DNA of 62,366 nucleotides, taken from NCBI GenBank assembly GCA_002471225.1, contig DKPO01000017.1, positions 125,299 to 187,664 on the forward strand. The letters are read 5' to 3'. The translations under genes and the position numbers were made by a program. The stretch's first letter is position 1. Every line of letters starts with the position of its first letter. The notes under the pieces are model-generated. The model searched no databases and had not been told where the DNA came from. It saw only the letters and a program-made list of their open reading frames with translations. This document shows positions 18,815-27,507 of this stretch, one piece after another. The DNA comes from Porphyromonadaceae bacterium UBA7332 (GTDB taxonomy: Bacteria; Bacteroidota; Bacteroidia; Bacteroidales; UBA7332).

Positions 18815-19699
18815 TTAGTCCTTCTTCGTTTTTAAAATTATTTCTTTTAAAGTTGCTGTCGCATCGGTATACTTGAACTTAAAGCCTTCCTCAAGTAATC
18901 TTTCCGGATAGGCAGCCTGGCCTTTAACCATTAAAGAAGCTGCTCCTCCGAGTATTATTCTGAGTAGAATCGGCGGAATATTCAACCATGTCGGACGAAC
19001 TAATAATTTAGCTGCTATTTGCGTGAATTTTCTGTTATTAATCACGTCTGGCGATGTAAAGTTATAAATTCCTTTTGAATTTTTGTTCTCAATGAGAAAT
19101 TCAATTCCACGTGCGACATCTTCTAAATGTATCCACGAAAGTGGTTGGTATCCATTTCCAATCATTCCGCCCATAAAGATACGAAAAGGAAGTAACATTT
19201 TTGGTAATATACCATCCGTTTCGTTCCATACCAAACCTAAGCGCATGATGCATACCCGAACATCAGAAGAAAGATCCTTTAATTCATTTTCCCATTTTTG
19301 ACAAACCTGTGATAAAAAATTATCTCCGTAACTCTGATCAGACTCTCTGTATATATTATAATCACTCGGATATATTCCTACAGCAGAGGCTGAAATAAAT
19401 ACATCCGGTTTTTTAGTAAGCCGGTTAATCGCATGAACCAGAATACGGGTCGGCCCGATTCTGCTTTCCATTATTTCATCTTTAGCCCAGGGAGTCCAGC
19501 GTCGGGCAATTGTTGAGCCCGCAAGGTTTATTACGACTTGCGAGTTTTCTAAAATGGATAATAGCTCATCCTCCATTTTAGGTTTAAAGTATTTACGGCT
19601 CAGAGGGACTATCTTATAGCCCTTGGCAGTAAAATATTTAGTTAGGAAGGATCCAATGAATCCACTTGCTCCTGATATAGCGATCTGTATGTTTTCCAT
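18815..19699 (-). CDS. TIGR01777-family NAD(P)-dependent epimerase/dehydratase
   Basis: This is a 294-residue extended short-chain dehydrogenase. The nucleotide-binding motif GASGFIGSFL is at the start, and VINLAGSTIARRWTPWAKDE plus SASAVGIYP are characteristic of the YfcH/TIGR01777 group. The C-terminal DUF1731 segment (VKGQAAYPERLLEEGFKFKY) is also present. The substrate is unknown. It lies downstream of asd but is separated from it by a terminator. Confidence 0.9.
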   Translation of the reverse strand: MENIQIAISGASGFIGSFLTKYFTAKGYKIVPLSRKYFKPKMEDELLSILENSQVVINLAGSTIARRWTPWAKDEIMESRIGPTRILVHAINRLTKKPDVFISASAVGIYPSDYNIYRESDQSYGDNFLSQVCQKWENELKDLSSDVRVCIMRLGLVWNETDGILPKMLLPFRIFMGGMIGNGYQPLSWIHLEDVARGIEFLIENKNSKGIYNFTSPDVINNRKFTQIAAKLLVRPTWLNIPPILLRIILGGAASLMVKGQAAYPERLLEEGFKFKYTDATATLKEIILKTKKD

Positions 19700-19854
19700 T
19701 TTGTGTCGTTTGCAATGTATACAATTGAATTGACGTTATAAAACGACTTCAAAAGTAGATATTTCAATTGTATAACAATCGAGTTTCAATAAAGTATTTT
19801 TGAATAAATGGTTTTTAAAGGATCTTCATATTAAGCATGTGTTTATTGGTATAT

Positions 19855-19892
19855 AAAAAAAGGCTGTCCGAATAGTCGGACAGCCTTTTTTT
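19855..19892 (-). terminator. Terminator after asd
   Basis: A perfect 16-bp stem (19855-19870 with 19877-19892), GGCTGTCCG core, is flanked by A and T runs, so it could work in both directions. Confidence 0.9.
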
Positions 19893-19907
19893 ATGTTATA
19901 ATCGATA

Positions 19908-20927
19908 TTATAAAGCGTTTTCGCGGATTAGGTATTCAGCAATCTGAACAGCATTAAGGGCTGCTCCTTTTTTAATTTGATCACTTACACTCCAGAAAGT
20001 TAATCCATTTGGATTTGTAATATCTTCGCGGATACGTCCAACATATACAGGATCTTCTCCTGCAAGGAATAATGGCATCGGGTAGTTTTTGTTTGCAGGT
20101 TCATCCATTAAAACAATACCGTCTGCTTTAGAGAACGCTTCACGGGCTTCAGCTACAGATACTGGTTTTTCTGTTTCTAACCAGATCGATTCAGAATGGG
20201 CACGCATAACCGGTACACGTACACATGTTGCACTAACTTTTATATCTGAATGCATGATTTTACGAGTTTCGTGATACATTTTCATCTCTTCTTTCGTATA
20301 ATCATTATCCATGAAAACGTCAATTTGAGGAATAACGTTATATGCTAATTGGTACGCGAATTTAGAAACAGTAGCTTCTTTGCCTGCACCTAATTCCTCA
20401 TATTGTACAACAAGTTCATCCATCGCTGCAGCACCTGCGCCACTTGCAGCCTGATAAGTTGAAACGTGTACAGTTTTAATATGTGAGATATCTTCGATTG
20501 CTTTTAAAGCCACAACCATTTGTATAGTTGTACAGTTTGGATTTGCGATAATATTTAAAGGGCGGTTTTTTGCATCCGCACCATTAACTTCAGGTACAAC
20601 CAATGGAATGTTTTCGTCCATTCGGAATGCACTTGAATTATCAATCATAACAGCTCCATGCTTAGTGATTGTTTGCGCAAATTCTTTAGAAGTACCGGCT
20701 CCGGCTGAAGTGAAGGCAATATCTACTCCTTTGAAATCATCATTGTGTTGTAAAAGCTTAACTTCAATTTCTTTGCCACGGAATGTATACTTCTTTCCGG
20801 CACTACGCTCAGAACCGAATAATAATAACTCATCGATTGGGAAATCTCTTCCCTCAAGAACTCGTAGGAATTCTTGTCCAACAGCGCCGCTTGCGCCAAC
20901 AATTGCAACTTTCATTTCCGTATTCAA
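19908..20927 (-). CDS. asd: Aspartate-semialdehyde dehydrogenase
   Basis: This is a 339-residue enzyme that reduces aspartyl phosphate to aspartate semialdehyde on the way to lysine, threonine, methionine and diaminopimelate. The NADP motif GASGAVGQEF is at the N-terminus and the catalytic Cys132 is in ANPNCTTIQM. The start may be the internal Met5 (MKVAIVGASG, at 20915), since the family usually begins there. It is divergent from the lamin-tail gene. Confidence 0.95.
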   Translation of the reverse strand: MNTEMKVAIVGASGAVGQEFLRVLEGRDFPIDELLLFGSERSAGKKYTFRGKEIEVKLLQHNDDFKGVDIAFTSAGAGTSKEFAQTITKHGAVMIDNSSAFRMDENIPLVVPEVNGADAKNRPLNIIANPNCTTIQMVVALKAIEDISHIKTVHVSTYQAASGAGAAAMDELVVQYEELGAGKEATVSKFAYQLAYNVIPQIDVFMDNDYTKEEMKMYHETRKIMHSDIKVSATCVRVPVMRAHSESIWLETEKPVSVAEAREAFSKADGIVLMDEPANKNYPMPLFLAGEDPVYVGRIREDITNPNGLTFWSVSDQIKKGAALNAVQIAEYLIRENAL

Positions 20928-20933
20928 TTAAAA

Positions 20934-20964
20934 ATTGTGTAATTCAAAATATTATCTACATTTG
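20934..20964 (+). promoter_or_regulatory. Promoter of the lamin-tail gene
   Basis: ATTG (20934-20937), a 19-bp spacer and TACATTTG (20957-20964) give a full -7 match. A TAATTTTG box on the minus strand at 21004-21011 may serve asd, in which case the two divergent transcripts overlap. Confidence 0.55.
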
Positions 20965-21040
20965 TATCAATGTGTTTCAGCACTTTTACCGAGCTGCTAT
21001 TCGCAAAATTAAAACTTTTTAGATAGAAATGTCTGTAACC

Positions 21041-23653
21041 ATGAAAAAAAATTATAAAATGATTCGTTTTTTATCTATTTTCCTATTATTTGTCTGTAGT
21101 TATAGCTATCTGTTTGGACAATCTGTTATGGATGTTTCGGTTTGGACTGGAGATTTGTCAAAATTTAAATTTACAAGTAGTTCGGACTTTTCATTAGATG
21201 ATTCTGCTCCTTCAACGGCAGATAATGTCTCTTACGTATCTTTGCCTTTTGTCTTCGGAGAAGAAGACTGGAACTGGTTTTTAGATATGAAACTAAACTT
21301 TGAGCTGACTACGACTTGCTTCGTAGAGTATTGGTTGGTTTCGGATAATCCTGATTTAAAAAAGACCGCTAACGGACTTTATATTTCAGCAAAAGATAAA
21401 CGTCTTTCTTTATTCTTGCGTGTAGATGGGAAGGATTTTCTGTACGTAAGAACTCCTACCGGATTCCTGATGATGAATCCTTCTGTTTTCTCTCTTAAAT
21501 CAAAAATTGAAAAAGGTGTATTGGAAGCTTCAGTATCAAGGAATGGAGGAGCGATGACTTATTGGGCTAAAGATATTCCGGTCACGTTGAATATAGATAA
21601 ATCAGCCTATTCCGGTATTGTGTGTAAATATCCTTCGGGGCGATCTAAATCATTTCATTTTACTAACTGGGAATTAGAGCAGTTAGCAACACTTCCTCCT
21701 ACAGATAAACCACAAGTTAGTATTGATATAGTCAATGCTTATACATCGACTGATATACGAATTGATTTTTCGGAACCCGTTAATGCTGCGCAGGCAACGT
21801 TTCAGCTAAAGCCGACGGACGAACTTTTAAAATGTAATACCAAAGGGACGGAGCGCTATGTTGATCTGGTTGCAAAGAATCATTTAGAGTCGGGAGTCCG
21901 GTATGATCTCATAATAAAGGGACTTAAAAATGAAAACAACGAAATCGTAGAAGATATACAAGCGAACTTTTATTATAATATGGCAGGAAGCCCGGATATA
22001 AAGAATGTGGTGATCTCTGAGATAATGGCTAATCCTAAGGGTGTAACAGGTTTGCCTGAGGTTGAATATATTGAGTTGTTTAATAACGAAGATCAATCTG
22101 TTAATTTGCAGAACTGGACAATGTATTATGGAGAAAAACAGTTGAAAATTCCAGCCTATATATTGCCGGGAAAATCATATATCGTTTTAGGTAAAAAATC
22201 GGCGATAGACCAGTTAGGAGAATATCATAAGGTTTCAGTGCCGAACTTTCCTGTATTAGCTAATATTGGAAATATCGTTCATATTGAAGACGATCAGAAA
22301 AGGCTTACTTCATGGGTGGACTATTCGATTGACTGGCATGATGCAAATAAGAAGCAAGGGGGATTTTCTCTTGAAGTGATAGATCCTGCAAATAAATGCG
22401 GAACGTCTTTTAACTGGAAGAGTTCCGGGGCTGATGCAGGAGGAACACCGGGTAAACAGAATAGTGTATATGCGGAAAACCCTGATACAGTCTTACCCCG
22501 TGTACTGGCTATTGATTTAATTGACGATCAGACATTGGAGGTGACTTTTGCCAAAAGTATGGATTATCGATCTATTGCCGATATTGATAAATATCAGGTT
22601 TTGTCAGATAATACTCTATTTATAGAGGGGCTAAGGATTCCATATCCTAAATCTGATCATTTGCTTTTGCAACTAAGTGCATCGTTGATGCCAGGGGATT
22701 CTCTTTTTCTGGAAATGGAAGAATTGAAATGTAATGGCGGGTTTGTTCAACCAGCGTATACAGATAAAAACGCACTTAAGGTTATTAGAGTTAAAGATCC
22801 CGAGGCTGGCGATATCGTAATTTCGGAACTTTTGTTTTACCCTCATGCTAATGAAGCCGAGTTTATTGAATTGTATAACCGGTCAGGATTTCCGGTCCGA
22901 ACCGCTGATCTGATTTTAGCTACTGTTAAATCAGACGGAACTCCTCAATACTTGTCTCCTGTAGAAGAAGACAAGGTGTTGAATCCACAGAGCTACCTGT
23001 TAGTGACAAAAGATTTTGAAAGCATTCAAAGAAAATATGACGTATCTTTGCTTGAACTTCTTGCTGTTCAGACCAAATTGCCGGCCTATGCTAATACGGG
23101 AGGAACGGCTTTACTTTTGGATAAAAATAAAAGCGAGCTGGATAGGTTTGAATTCTCACCGAAGCTACATACTGTTGCGGTAAAGGAACAACAGGGTGTT
23201 TCTTTGGAAAGAATTTCTTTTAAAAAAGAGACGAATGATAAAACGAACTGGAGATCCTCTCCGGCTAAAGTGAAGTATGCGACTCCGGGATATGCAAACT
23301 CGAAGAGCTTTTCAGATGAGAATAATGACTCGACGGATGTGTTTACGATAGATGTTCGGACGAAAGTTTTCCGTCCGTTACATATAAACGAGGAAGAAGG
23401 AAACTGGATTTTAGAATATAATATACCTCACAATCCGATGAAATTATCATTAAGTGTTTTTGATGCAAAAGGAACTTTGGTTAAAGATATTATTCGAAAT
23501 AAAGAGTGTCTGGGTAATGATCGTTTACTGTGGGACGGTACTGATAATAAAGGAAGTATAATGTCTATAGGTGTTTATGTTGTCTTATTGGAGTATATAA
23601 CTCCAAAAGGTAATTTAGAGCGCAAGAAATGGGTAACAACACTAACGAATTGA
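21041..23653 (+). CDS. Secreted protein with two lamin-tail domains and Ig-like domains
   Basis: This is an 870-residue protein from Met at 21041 (the frame also has ATG at 21029) with a signal peptide ending near LFGQ. Order of parts: an N-terminal beta-sandwich, an Ig/SbsA-like domain, lamin-tail domain 1 (from VVISEIMANPKG), a second Ig/SbsA-like domain (from VLAIDLIDDQTLEVTF), lamin-tail domain 2 (from DIVISELLFYPHANEAEFIEL), and a FlgD-like Ig domain at the end (LSVFDAKGTLVKDI...LLWDGTDNKG). Bacterial lamin-tail domains occur on secreted proteins, often beside nucleases or adhesins. No enzyme domain is visible. Role unknown; surface or matrix binding is a guess. Confidence 0.82.
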   Translation: MKKNYKMIRFLSIFLLFVCSYSYLFGQSVMDVSVWTGDLSKFKFTSSSDFSLDDSAPSTADNVSYVSLPFVFGEEDWNWFLDMKLNFELTTTCFVEYWLVSDNPDLKKTANGLYISAKDKRLSLFLRVDGKDFLYVRTPTGFLMMNPSVFSLKSKIEKGVLEASVSRNGGAMTYWAKDIPVTLNIDKSAYSGIVCKYPSGRSKSFHFTNWELEQLATLPPTDKPQVSIDIVNAYTSTDIRIDFSEPVNAAQATFQLKPTDELLKCNTKGTERYVDLVAKNHLESGVRYDLIIKGLKNENNEIVEDIQANFYYNMAGSPDIKNVVISEIMANPKGVTGLPEVEYIELFNNEDQSVNLQNWTMYYGEKQLKIPAYILPGKSYIVLGKKSAIDQLGEYHKVSVPNFPVLANIGNIVHIEDDQKRLTSWVDYSIDWHDANKKQGGFSLEVIDPANKCGTSFNWKSSGADAGGTPGKQNSVYAENPDTVLPRVLAIDLIDDQTLEVTFAKSMDYRSIADIDKYQVLSDNTLFIEGLRIPYPKSDHLLLQLSASLMPGDSLFLEMEELKCNGGFVQPAYTDKNALKVIRVKDPEAGDIVISELLFYPHANEAEFIELYNRSGFPVRTADLILATVKSDGTPQYLSPVEEDKVLNPQSYLLVTKDFESIQRKYDVSLLELLAVQTKLPAYANTGGTALLLDKNKSELDRFEFSPKLHTVAVKEQQGVSLERISFKKETNDKTNWRSSPAKVKYATPGYANSKSFSDENNDSTDVFTIDVRTKVFRPLHINEEEGNWILEYNIPHNPMKLSLSVFDAKGTLVKDIIRNKECLGNDRLLWDGTDNKGSIMSIGVYVVLLEYITPKGNLERKKWVTTLTN

Positions 23654-23663
23654 TTTGGGTAAA

Positions 23664-24158
23664 ATGGATTTGACAATAAAGAATTTTGAGAAGGAATATA
23701 TTGAACAATTAAGGTCTGTTTATGCATACTATGTCGAGAATACAAGTATAACATTTGATATGCATACTCCGTCTTCAGCCGAGTATCTGCATAAAATAGA
23801 GTCGTTGGCTAAGTGCTATCCGTGTTTGATCGCTCTAAATGGTGATGAAGTGATTGGTTTTGCCTATGGTTCATCTTTCAGAGATAAAGCTGCATTTGAT
23901 CAAACAGTGGAGTTGACAATATATCTGGACCCCGATTATAAAGGAAAAGGTGTAGGAGGGAAGTTGATGAATGAACTACTCCGGATACTTAAAGAAATGC
24001 ATTTCCGTATGGCTGTGAGTGTGATAACTGTTCCTAATGAAGGCAGTGACCGGTTACATAATTCGTTCGGATTCAAAAAAATGGGTGTTTTACCTAATGC
24101 CGGATATAAGTTCGATCAGTATTGGGATGTCGTTTATATGTATAAGGATCTTGCTTAA
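23664..24158 (+). CDS. GNAT-family N-acetyltransferase (phosphinothricin acetyltransferase-like)
   Basis: This is a 164-residue protein. The ATG at 23664 is preferred over a TTG at 23655. The acetyl-CoA motif is LDPDYKGKGVGGKLM, and YVENTSITFDMHTPS is a typical PAT/YncA-like opening. Such enzymes acetylate small amines, for example methionine sulfoximine or phosphinothricin; the substrate is not known here. It starts 10 bases after the lamin-tail gene and is probably in the same transcript. Confidence 0.88.
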   Translation: MDLTIKNFEKEYIEQLRSVYAYYVENTSITFDMHTPSSAEYLHKIESLAKCYPCLIALNGDEVIGFAYGSSFRDKAAFDQTVELTIYLDPDYKGKGVGGKLMNELLRILKEMHFRMAVSVITVPNEGSDRLHNSFGFKKMGVLPNAGYKFDQYWDVVYMYKDLA

Positions 24159-24163
24159 AAAAA

Positions 24164-24231
24164 AAACCGTAAAAGTGTATGTAGTGGTTAGAGAAATAAG
24201 TCTCGAAGCCAGACAAACACTTTTACGGTTT
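24164..24231. terminator. Long-armed bidirectional terminator
   Basis: Two perfectly complementary 15-nt arms (24164-24178 and 24217-24231, AAACCGTAAAAGTGT core) enclose 38 nt that contain a small inner stem (GAG/CTC type). An A-run lies on the left. It sits between the convergent GNAT and DUF3109 genes. Confidence 0.75.
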
Positions 24232-24329
24232 ATGTTTTGATTAAATACTTATGCAAAGGTAGAAAAGCGCATAAGCAGCATTTCAGGAATAATAATTGGT
24301 TTAGGTTTCAATGAAATTAAGCGATAGGC

Positions 24330-24905
24330 TTATTTCTTATTGTTAAGATGTTTCGCTGCGATATCAAGTTGCTGATACCATGATTCACCAAATTTGCGGA
24401 TAAGTGGTTCTTTTAAGAACTCATATACTTTAAGACCGTGCTTGCGTCCTAATACCTGAGCTGCACCACATATTTTCCATTTGTGATAATTAAGAGCTGA
24501 GAAAGTAGGATATTTATCTACACGGATAGGATACAAATGGCAAGAAACAGGTTTGTAGAAATCTGTCTTTCCTTCGCGATAAGCTTTTTCAATCGCGCAA
24601 TGACACATACCCCCTTTTTCGTAACATGTAAAAACACAGTCTTTTCCATTTACGATAGAAGTTACAAGATCTTTATCTTCATCGATATATGCAACACCTT
24701 GCTCTTTGATAACTTCCTGAGCTGCCGGAGACAGATCCTCCCAAATTAAAGGTAAGATTTCTTCAATCTTTGTTTTTTCTTCTTCTTCCAAAGGTGCTCC
24801 CGCATCTCCTTCAATACAACAAGCGCCTAAACAGGCTTGTAAATCACAAATAAACTCTTGTTCAATAACATCTAAACTGATAACAGTATTCTCAATTTGT
24901 AGCAT
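24330..24905 (-). CDS. DUF3109 family cysteine-rich protein
   Basis: This is a 191-residue cytoplasmic protein. Cysteines lie in FICDLQACLGACCIEGD, KDCVFTCYEKGGMCHCA and FYKPVSCHLYPIRV, a pattern of the DUF3109/UPF0153-like family that is thought to bind a metal or cluster. Function unknown. The start codon is only about 20 bases past the terminator hairpin of gpmI, so this gene either depends on read-through or has a very close promoter that I cannot see. Confidence 0.85.
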   Translation of the reverse strand: MLQIENTVISLDVIEQEFICDLQACLGACCIEGDAGAPLEEEEKTKIEEILPLIWEDLSPAAQEVIKEQGVAYIDEDKDLVTSIVNGKDCVFTCYEKGGMCHCAIEKAYREGKTDFYKPVSCHLYPIRVDKYPTFSALNYHKWKICGAAQVLGRKHGLKVYEFLKEPLIRKFGESWYQQLDIAAKHLNNKK

Positions 24906-24924
24906 AATAATTGATAAGTGAAAA

Positions 24925-24952
24925 ATAAGGAAGGTGCTTGCACCTTCCTTAT
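24925..24952 (-). terminator. Terminator between gpmI and the DUF3109 gene
   Basis: A perfect 13-bp stem (24925-24937 with 24940-24952, GGAAGGTGC core) with a very tight loop is followed by a T-run on the minus strand. Confidence 0.85.
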
Positions 24953-24960
24953 CTGATAAA

Positions 24961-26484
24961 TTATTTAATAAGGTTATGTCCTGTCATTTCAGGTGCGGCA
25001 GGAATACCTAAAATATGGCAAATTGATGGCGCAACATCAGCAAGTTTTCCGTTTTCAACTTTTGCATCTTTATTGTCTGTAACATAAACAAAAGGAACCG
25101 GATTTAACGAGTGAGCTGTGTTTTCTGATCCGTCAGAATTTAAAGCGTTGTCAGCGTTACCATGGTCTGCAATAATAATAACTTCATAACCATTAGCCTT
25201 AGCTGCCTCAACTACTTGTTTCACGCTTTTATCTACAGCATCGATCGCTTTTTCGATCGCTGAATAAATACCTGTGTGACCAACCATATCGCCATTAGCA
25301 AAGTTACAAGCGATAAAATCGAATTTTTGTTTTTTGATTTCAGTTTCCAAAGCATTTGCTACTTCAAATACACTCATTTCTGGTTGTAAATCGTAAGTCG
25401 CAACTTTTGGAGAAGGAATCAAGACACGTTCTTCACCTTCAAATTCAGATTCGCGGCCACCAGAAAGGAAGAATGTAACGTGAGCATATTTTTCTGTTTC
25501 AGCAATACGAAGTTGAGACATTCCTTTTGAAGCAAGATATTCTCCTAAAGTGTTTGCAACATTCTCTTTGTTGAATAAGATATGTAATCCTTTATATTTA
25601 GAATCATAAGGAGTCATACAGCAGAAATACAAAGGAAGGGTTTTCATACCTTCAGCTGGTAAATCTTCTTGTGTAAGAACTTCTGTTAATTCTTTTGCAC
25701 GGTCATTTCTATAGTTAAAGAAGATAACCATGTCGCCTTCTGAAATCACACCAACAGGTTTTCCGTTTTCATCAACATGAACGATAGGTTTGATAAACTC
25801 ATCGGTAACACCTTCTGCATATGATTCTTTAACAGCAGCAACCATATCAGTAGCTTTTTTACCGATACCGTTAACCATTAAATCATAAGCTTCTTTTACG
25901 CGTTCCCAACGTTTGTCACGGTCCATAGCAAAGTAACGGCCGATAACAGAAGCAATTGTTCCTGCTGACTCTTTTTGGTGAGCTTCTAATTTTTCAATAA
26001 ATCCTAATCCACTGCGAGGATCCGTATCACGTCCATCCATAAAGCAATGAACAAAAGTTTTTTCGATACCATATTCTTTAGAGATATCACAAAGTTTGAA
26101 TAAGTGATCTAAAGAACTGTGTACACCACCGTCTGATAAAAGACCCATGAAATGAACCTGTTTGTTGTTTTTCTTTGCATATTCAAATGCAGCAACAATT
26201 TCAGGATTCTGCATGATGCTGTTGTCGCGACAAGCTATATTGATTTTAACAAGATCTTGGTATACCACGCGACCTGCACCGATATTTAAGTGACCTACTT
26301 CAGAGTTCCCCATTTGTCCGTCAGGCAAACCAACATTTTCGCCTGAAGCTTCTAACTGAGAGTTCGGATAAGTTGAAGTAAGATAGTCCCAATAAGGCGT
26401 AGCTGTATTGTGAATAACATCTTCTTTGCCTTTGTTTCCGATTCCCCATCCATCGAGGATTAATAGAAATGCTTTTTTGCTCAT
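24961..26484 (-). CDS. gpmI: 2,3-bisphosphoglycerate-independent phosphoglycerate mutase
   Basis: This is a 507-residue alkaline-phosphatase-fold enzyme that interconverts 3- and 2-phosphoglycerate in glycolysis. The phosphoserine is Ser61 in GQMGNSEVGHLNIGAGR. The metal motifs include LILDGWG at the start and IIIADHGNADN near the end. The length is as expected. A -7 box TACCTTTG on the minus strand at 26529-26522 is the likely promoter. Confidence 0.96.
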   Translation of the reverse strand: MSKKAFLLILDGWGIGNKGKEDVIHNTATPYWDYLTSTYPNSQLEASGENVGLPDGQMGNSEVGHLNIGAGRVVYQDLVKINIACRDNSIMQNPEIVAAFEYAKKNNKQVHFMGLLSDGGVHSSLDHLFKLCDISKEYGIEKTFVHCFMDGRDTDPRSGLGFIEKLEAHQKESAGTIASVIGRYFAMDRDKRWERVKEAYDLMVNGIGKKATDMVAAVKESYAEGVTDEFIKPIVHVDENGKPVGVISEGDMVIFFNYRNDRAKELTEVLTQEDLPAEGMKTLPLYFCCMTPYDSKYKGLHILFNKENVANTLGEYLASKGMSQLRIAETEKYAHVTFFLSGGRESEFEGEERVLIPSPKVATYDLQPEMSVFEVANALETEIKKQKFDFIACNFANGDMVGHTGIYSAIEKAIDAVDKSVKQVVEAAKANGYEVIIIADHGNADNALNSDGSENTAHSLNPVPFVYVTDNKDAKVENGKLADVAPSICHILGIPAAPEMTGHNLIK

Positions 26485-26692
26485 AATATTATAAAGTTAC
26501 GTGTGTCAAACTTTTGATATGCAAAGGTAACAAATTCGTTTAGAATCGGATAATTGTGTAAGCATTAAGCGGTCTAATATTTATAAAAAGATATTCGGAA
26601 TAATAAAAAGTAACAGACTGGAGTAAAATAGGATAAGATTTTAAACATGCTTTAGATTCCCGGGAAGACATTTCCTACTGACAAAATATGAA

Positions 26693-26868
26693 GTTTTATC
26701 TGCAACATTTGCAACATATATGCAAATAGTGTGTATTACAGATAGTTATGTGTTGCAGATAGTGTTTTTATTTGCAACCATCTGCAACCATCTGCAACCA
26801 TTTGCAACAACGAAGAAGCCGATCTGTAAAGGGTTTCAGGAGTATGTTGCAGATGTTGCAGATAAAAC
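26693..26868. repeat. Array B1: 10-bp TGCAAC repeats inside a 25-bp inverted repeat
   Basis: The ends 26693-26717 and 26844-26868 are inverted repeats matching at 24 of 25 positions. Inside, 26771-26810 consists of four 10-bp units (TTTGCAACCA, TCTGCAACCA twice, TTTGCAACAA). The right end contains a 9-bp doublet (GTTGCAGAT twice). About nine TGCAAC/GTTGCA copies occur in 176 bp. The layout parallels the module at 47325-47434, which has a different core. Confidence 0.88.
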
Positions 26869-26944
26869 GCAAAAAAAATAATTTAGTAGAGAGTGTGTAA
26901 AAAGAATCGGGGAGGTGTCCGGATTGTGCGGTATATCTCTAAAA

Positions 26945-27028
26945 AGATACGCCGTTTCTTTTAAAAGATAAACCGTATCGTTGCGAAGATATACCGTTTC
27001 TTTTCAGAGATACGCCGTATCTTTTGAT
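26945..27028. repeat. Array B2: four units at exact 21-bp spacing, GATACGCCGTATC type
   Basis: Units start with AGATA at 26945, 26966, 26987 and 27008. The last contains the odd palindrome GATACGCCGTATC (27009-27021) and the others are one to three bases off. A leader, GGTATATCTCTAAAAAGATA, lies at 26930-26949. The same leader and unit type recur at 47458-47514. Confidence 0.88.
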
Positions 27029-27117
27029 ATCTGTCCTGAAAAAGAAAGTAATTGGGAATTAAGCAGATTTCAGCAAGACGAAATAACGAATTTCAAATTC
27101 GACCTTATCTAATCAAA

Positions 27118-27205
27118 TTTACATACGTATGTAAAATATCTCAGATACGTATCTAAATTATTTTTGGTACGTATCTAAATTATTTTTCATACGTATCTAA
27201 ATATC
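27118..27205. repeat. Array B3: four TACGTA units at exact 22-bp spacing
   Basis: TACGTA starts at 27124, 27146, 27168 and 27190. The cores are CATACGTATG, GATACGTATC (both perfect 10-bp palindromes), GGTACGTATC and CATACGTATC, separated by A/T-rich spacers (TAAATTATTTTT type). The core resembles that of array B2 without its central bases. Confidence 0.9.
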
Positions 27206-27330
27206 AAGATAATATCTTGAATTATTCAATCAATCTTACTCTTCGATAGAATTGAGGAGAGGTATATAAACAAGAAAAGGTTGTCATCACGACAACCCCA
27301 ACCCTTTTATTAACCTTAAAATCTAATACC

Positions 27331-27507
27331 ATGAAAAAACCGATACAAATGTATGGTCTCTCGGTGCTTTCTCCAAATATTCAAGCGGAAAAATGCTCGT
27401 ATTTAACATCATTTCTACGTTGTAATATGAATGTAATACAATGTATTCGTTTTGTAACAGAAAATGGCACATCTGATCAAAATGTGAGCATTGTGTATTC
27501 AGAATAA
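27331..27507 (+). CDS. Possible 58-residue small protein of unknown function
   Basis: The ATG at 27331 opens a 58-codon frame (MKKPIQMYGLSVLSPNIQAE...) ending TAA at 27505-27507. It is preceded by an A-rich start context and by a 7-bp hairpin (GGTTGTC 27279-27285 with GACAACC 27291-27297). It has four cysteines and no signal peptide or membrane helix. I do not recognise it. Coding is uncertain; the leader hairpin is the main reason to list it. Confidence 0.3.
   Translation: MKKPIQMYGLSVLSPNIQAEKCSYLTSFLRCNMNVIQCIRFVTENGTSDQNVSIVYSE

Noticed and set aside
24164..24231. Insertion-sequence ends (15-bp inverted repeat)
   Set aside because: Only 38 nt lie between the arms, with no transposase; position and A-run fit a terminator.
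24037..24240. 67-codon plus-strand frame
   Set aside because: It overlaps the GNAT gene in another frame and runs through the terminator hairpin.
26693..27205. CRISPR array
   Set aside because: Units are 10-22 bp apart with 6-12 bp spacers that are similar to one another; there are no unique spacers of about 30 bp and no cas genes.
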